Source of the DNA: JAWKTV01 sp041398905
GTDB lineage: Bacteria > Planctomycetota > Planctomycetia > Planctomycetales > Planctomycetaceae
DNA length: 64,000 bases
Direction of reading: 5' to 3'
NCBI GenBank assembly: GCA_041398905.1
Contig: JAWKTV010000007.1
Coordinates: forward strand, 124,001 to 188,000
Positions 63,518 to 64,000 of the stretch are shown piece after piece. The notes beneath the pieces are model-generated. The model saw only the letters and a program-made list of their open reading frames with translations. It had not been told where the DNA came from and did not search any database. The position numbers and the translations under genes are program-made. Each line of letters begins with the position of its first letter. The first letter of the stretch is position 1.

Positions 63518-63834
63518 TCTGCCCCGAACAGCCGGGCTGTGTCTGGCGGTGCCGACGTTGGACATCCCGCCGCCCACCGGTGGCTAGCGCGACCGCTCGC
63601 CGGATCAACGTGCTGTTGGGACGTAATGCGCCGGGATGCTGCGGGAGCGCAGGTCAGGTTGTGAGAAGTCGCTTCGTCCGCTGTTCCGCGCAAAGTGACT
63701 TTGGTAGTCTGCGGCCAGAGCCGGGCAGGCTCCGTCCGCGGCGTCGAATATCGTCGTGTGACGCATCGGGTCGCGGTGCACGCTCGCGGCCGCATCGTTG
63801 TTGAGGCCTGTTTTACCGAGGATTAGGGGTATCC
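63518..63834. other. Intergenic region upstream of the aconitase gene
   Basis: 317 bp. Nothing coding is evident. The ribosome binding site of the aconitase gene (AGGGGT) is at its right end. A promoter is expected, but no clear consensus is visible. Confidence 0.35.
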
Positions 63835-64000
63835 ATGTCGACAGAGAATCCGTTCCAGGCCTTCCGAGAGATCCGCACGAGCAGCGGCAACTACCAGATT
63901 GCTTCCTTGCCAGCGCTCGCCGATCAGGGGCTGGGGAACATTGAGACCCTGCCGTACTCGATCCGTGTGCTGCTGGAATCGGTGCTGCGGAACTGCGATG
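63835..64000 (+). CDS. acnA: Aconitate hydratase, N-terminal fragment
   Basis: The first 55 residues of a gene cut by the window end. The start at 63835 follows TAGGGGTATCC. The sequence FQAFREIRTSSGNYQIASLPAL, followed by LPYSIRVLLESVLRNCD, is the standard beginning of AcnA/IRP-type aconitases, which interconvert citrate and isocitrate using a 4Fe-4S cluster. The catalytic residues are beyond the window. AcnA is favoured over AcnB by the L-P-x-S-I-R-x-L-L-E-x-x-x-R-N element. Confidence 0.92.
   Translation, partial: MSTENPFQAFREIRTSSGNYQIASLPALADQGLGNIETLPYSIRVLLESVLRNCD

Overview
This window reads as a GC-rich chromosomal segment of a planctomycete (phylum Planctomycetota). The indicators are a DUF1559 pilin-like protein next to a carboxypeptidase-regulatory-like lipoprotein, a TPR plus FG-GAP/ASPIC (CRTAC1-type) protein, a formylglycine sulfatase, a DUF1080/PA14/multi-heme cytochrome protein, a DUF4175-like coiled-coil protein and a large alpha-2-macroglobulin. 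I see no rRNA, tRNA, CRISPR array, insertion sequence or prophage.

Layout. 0-6.5 kb: end of a GH88/105 hydrolase, lipoprotein plus DUF1559 pair, a small membrane protein, the TPR/CRTAC1 gene and a DUF4345-like membrane protein. 6.6-8.5 kb: citramalate synthase (cimA) with a complete upstream attenuator: promoter, 30-codon leader peptide with five isoleucine codons, protector hairpin, antiterminator and intrinsic terminator. 8.6-13.8 kb: remnant of an ATPase/DUF4276 pair, glyA, sulfatase, ImmA/IrrE-like peptidase. 14-22.3 kb: DUF4175-like protein, EamA transporter, SRPBCC membrane protein, DUF1015 protein, D-threonine-aldolase-like enzyme. 22.4-28.9 kb: four minus-strand genes (cytochrome/DUF1080, purU, RidA-like, CPBP protease), all broken by frameshifts except the 3' two thirds of the first. 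29.3-35.8 kb: ruvB, a methyltransferase, a small conserved protein and smc. 36-41.7 kb: a same-strand set of flagellar-type genes: a degenerate sigma-54-activator-like regulator, a FliF-like protein with a FliG-like tail, and an FlgI-like lipoprotein with HEAT-like repeats. 42.9-49 kb: cold-shock protein, alkaline-phosphatase-fold enzyme, catalytically dead ketosynthase, FAD oxidoreductase and a double ACT protein. 49-64 kb: TPR protein, alpha-2-macroglobulin, two conserved proteins of unknown function, a YfhO-type membrane protein, a small lipoprotein and the start of aconitase.

How the parts work together. Most genes are independent housekeeping or cell-envelope functions. The clearest regulatory unit is the cimA attenuator, whose pieces fit the classical ribosome-mediated mechanism base for base and predict control by isoleucyl-tRNA charging. 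The 36-41.7 kb set looks like a basal-body-related cluster in which the regulator has lost the residues needed for ATP hydrolysis and sigma-54 contact.

Data quality. At least 13 genes carry frame breaks. Several map to homopolymers (six G near 14961; a C run near 55331), and single-copy essential genes such as smc are affected, so I infer many are sequencing or assembly indels rather than pseudogenes, especially between 24.9 and 28.9 kb.
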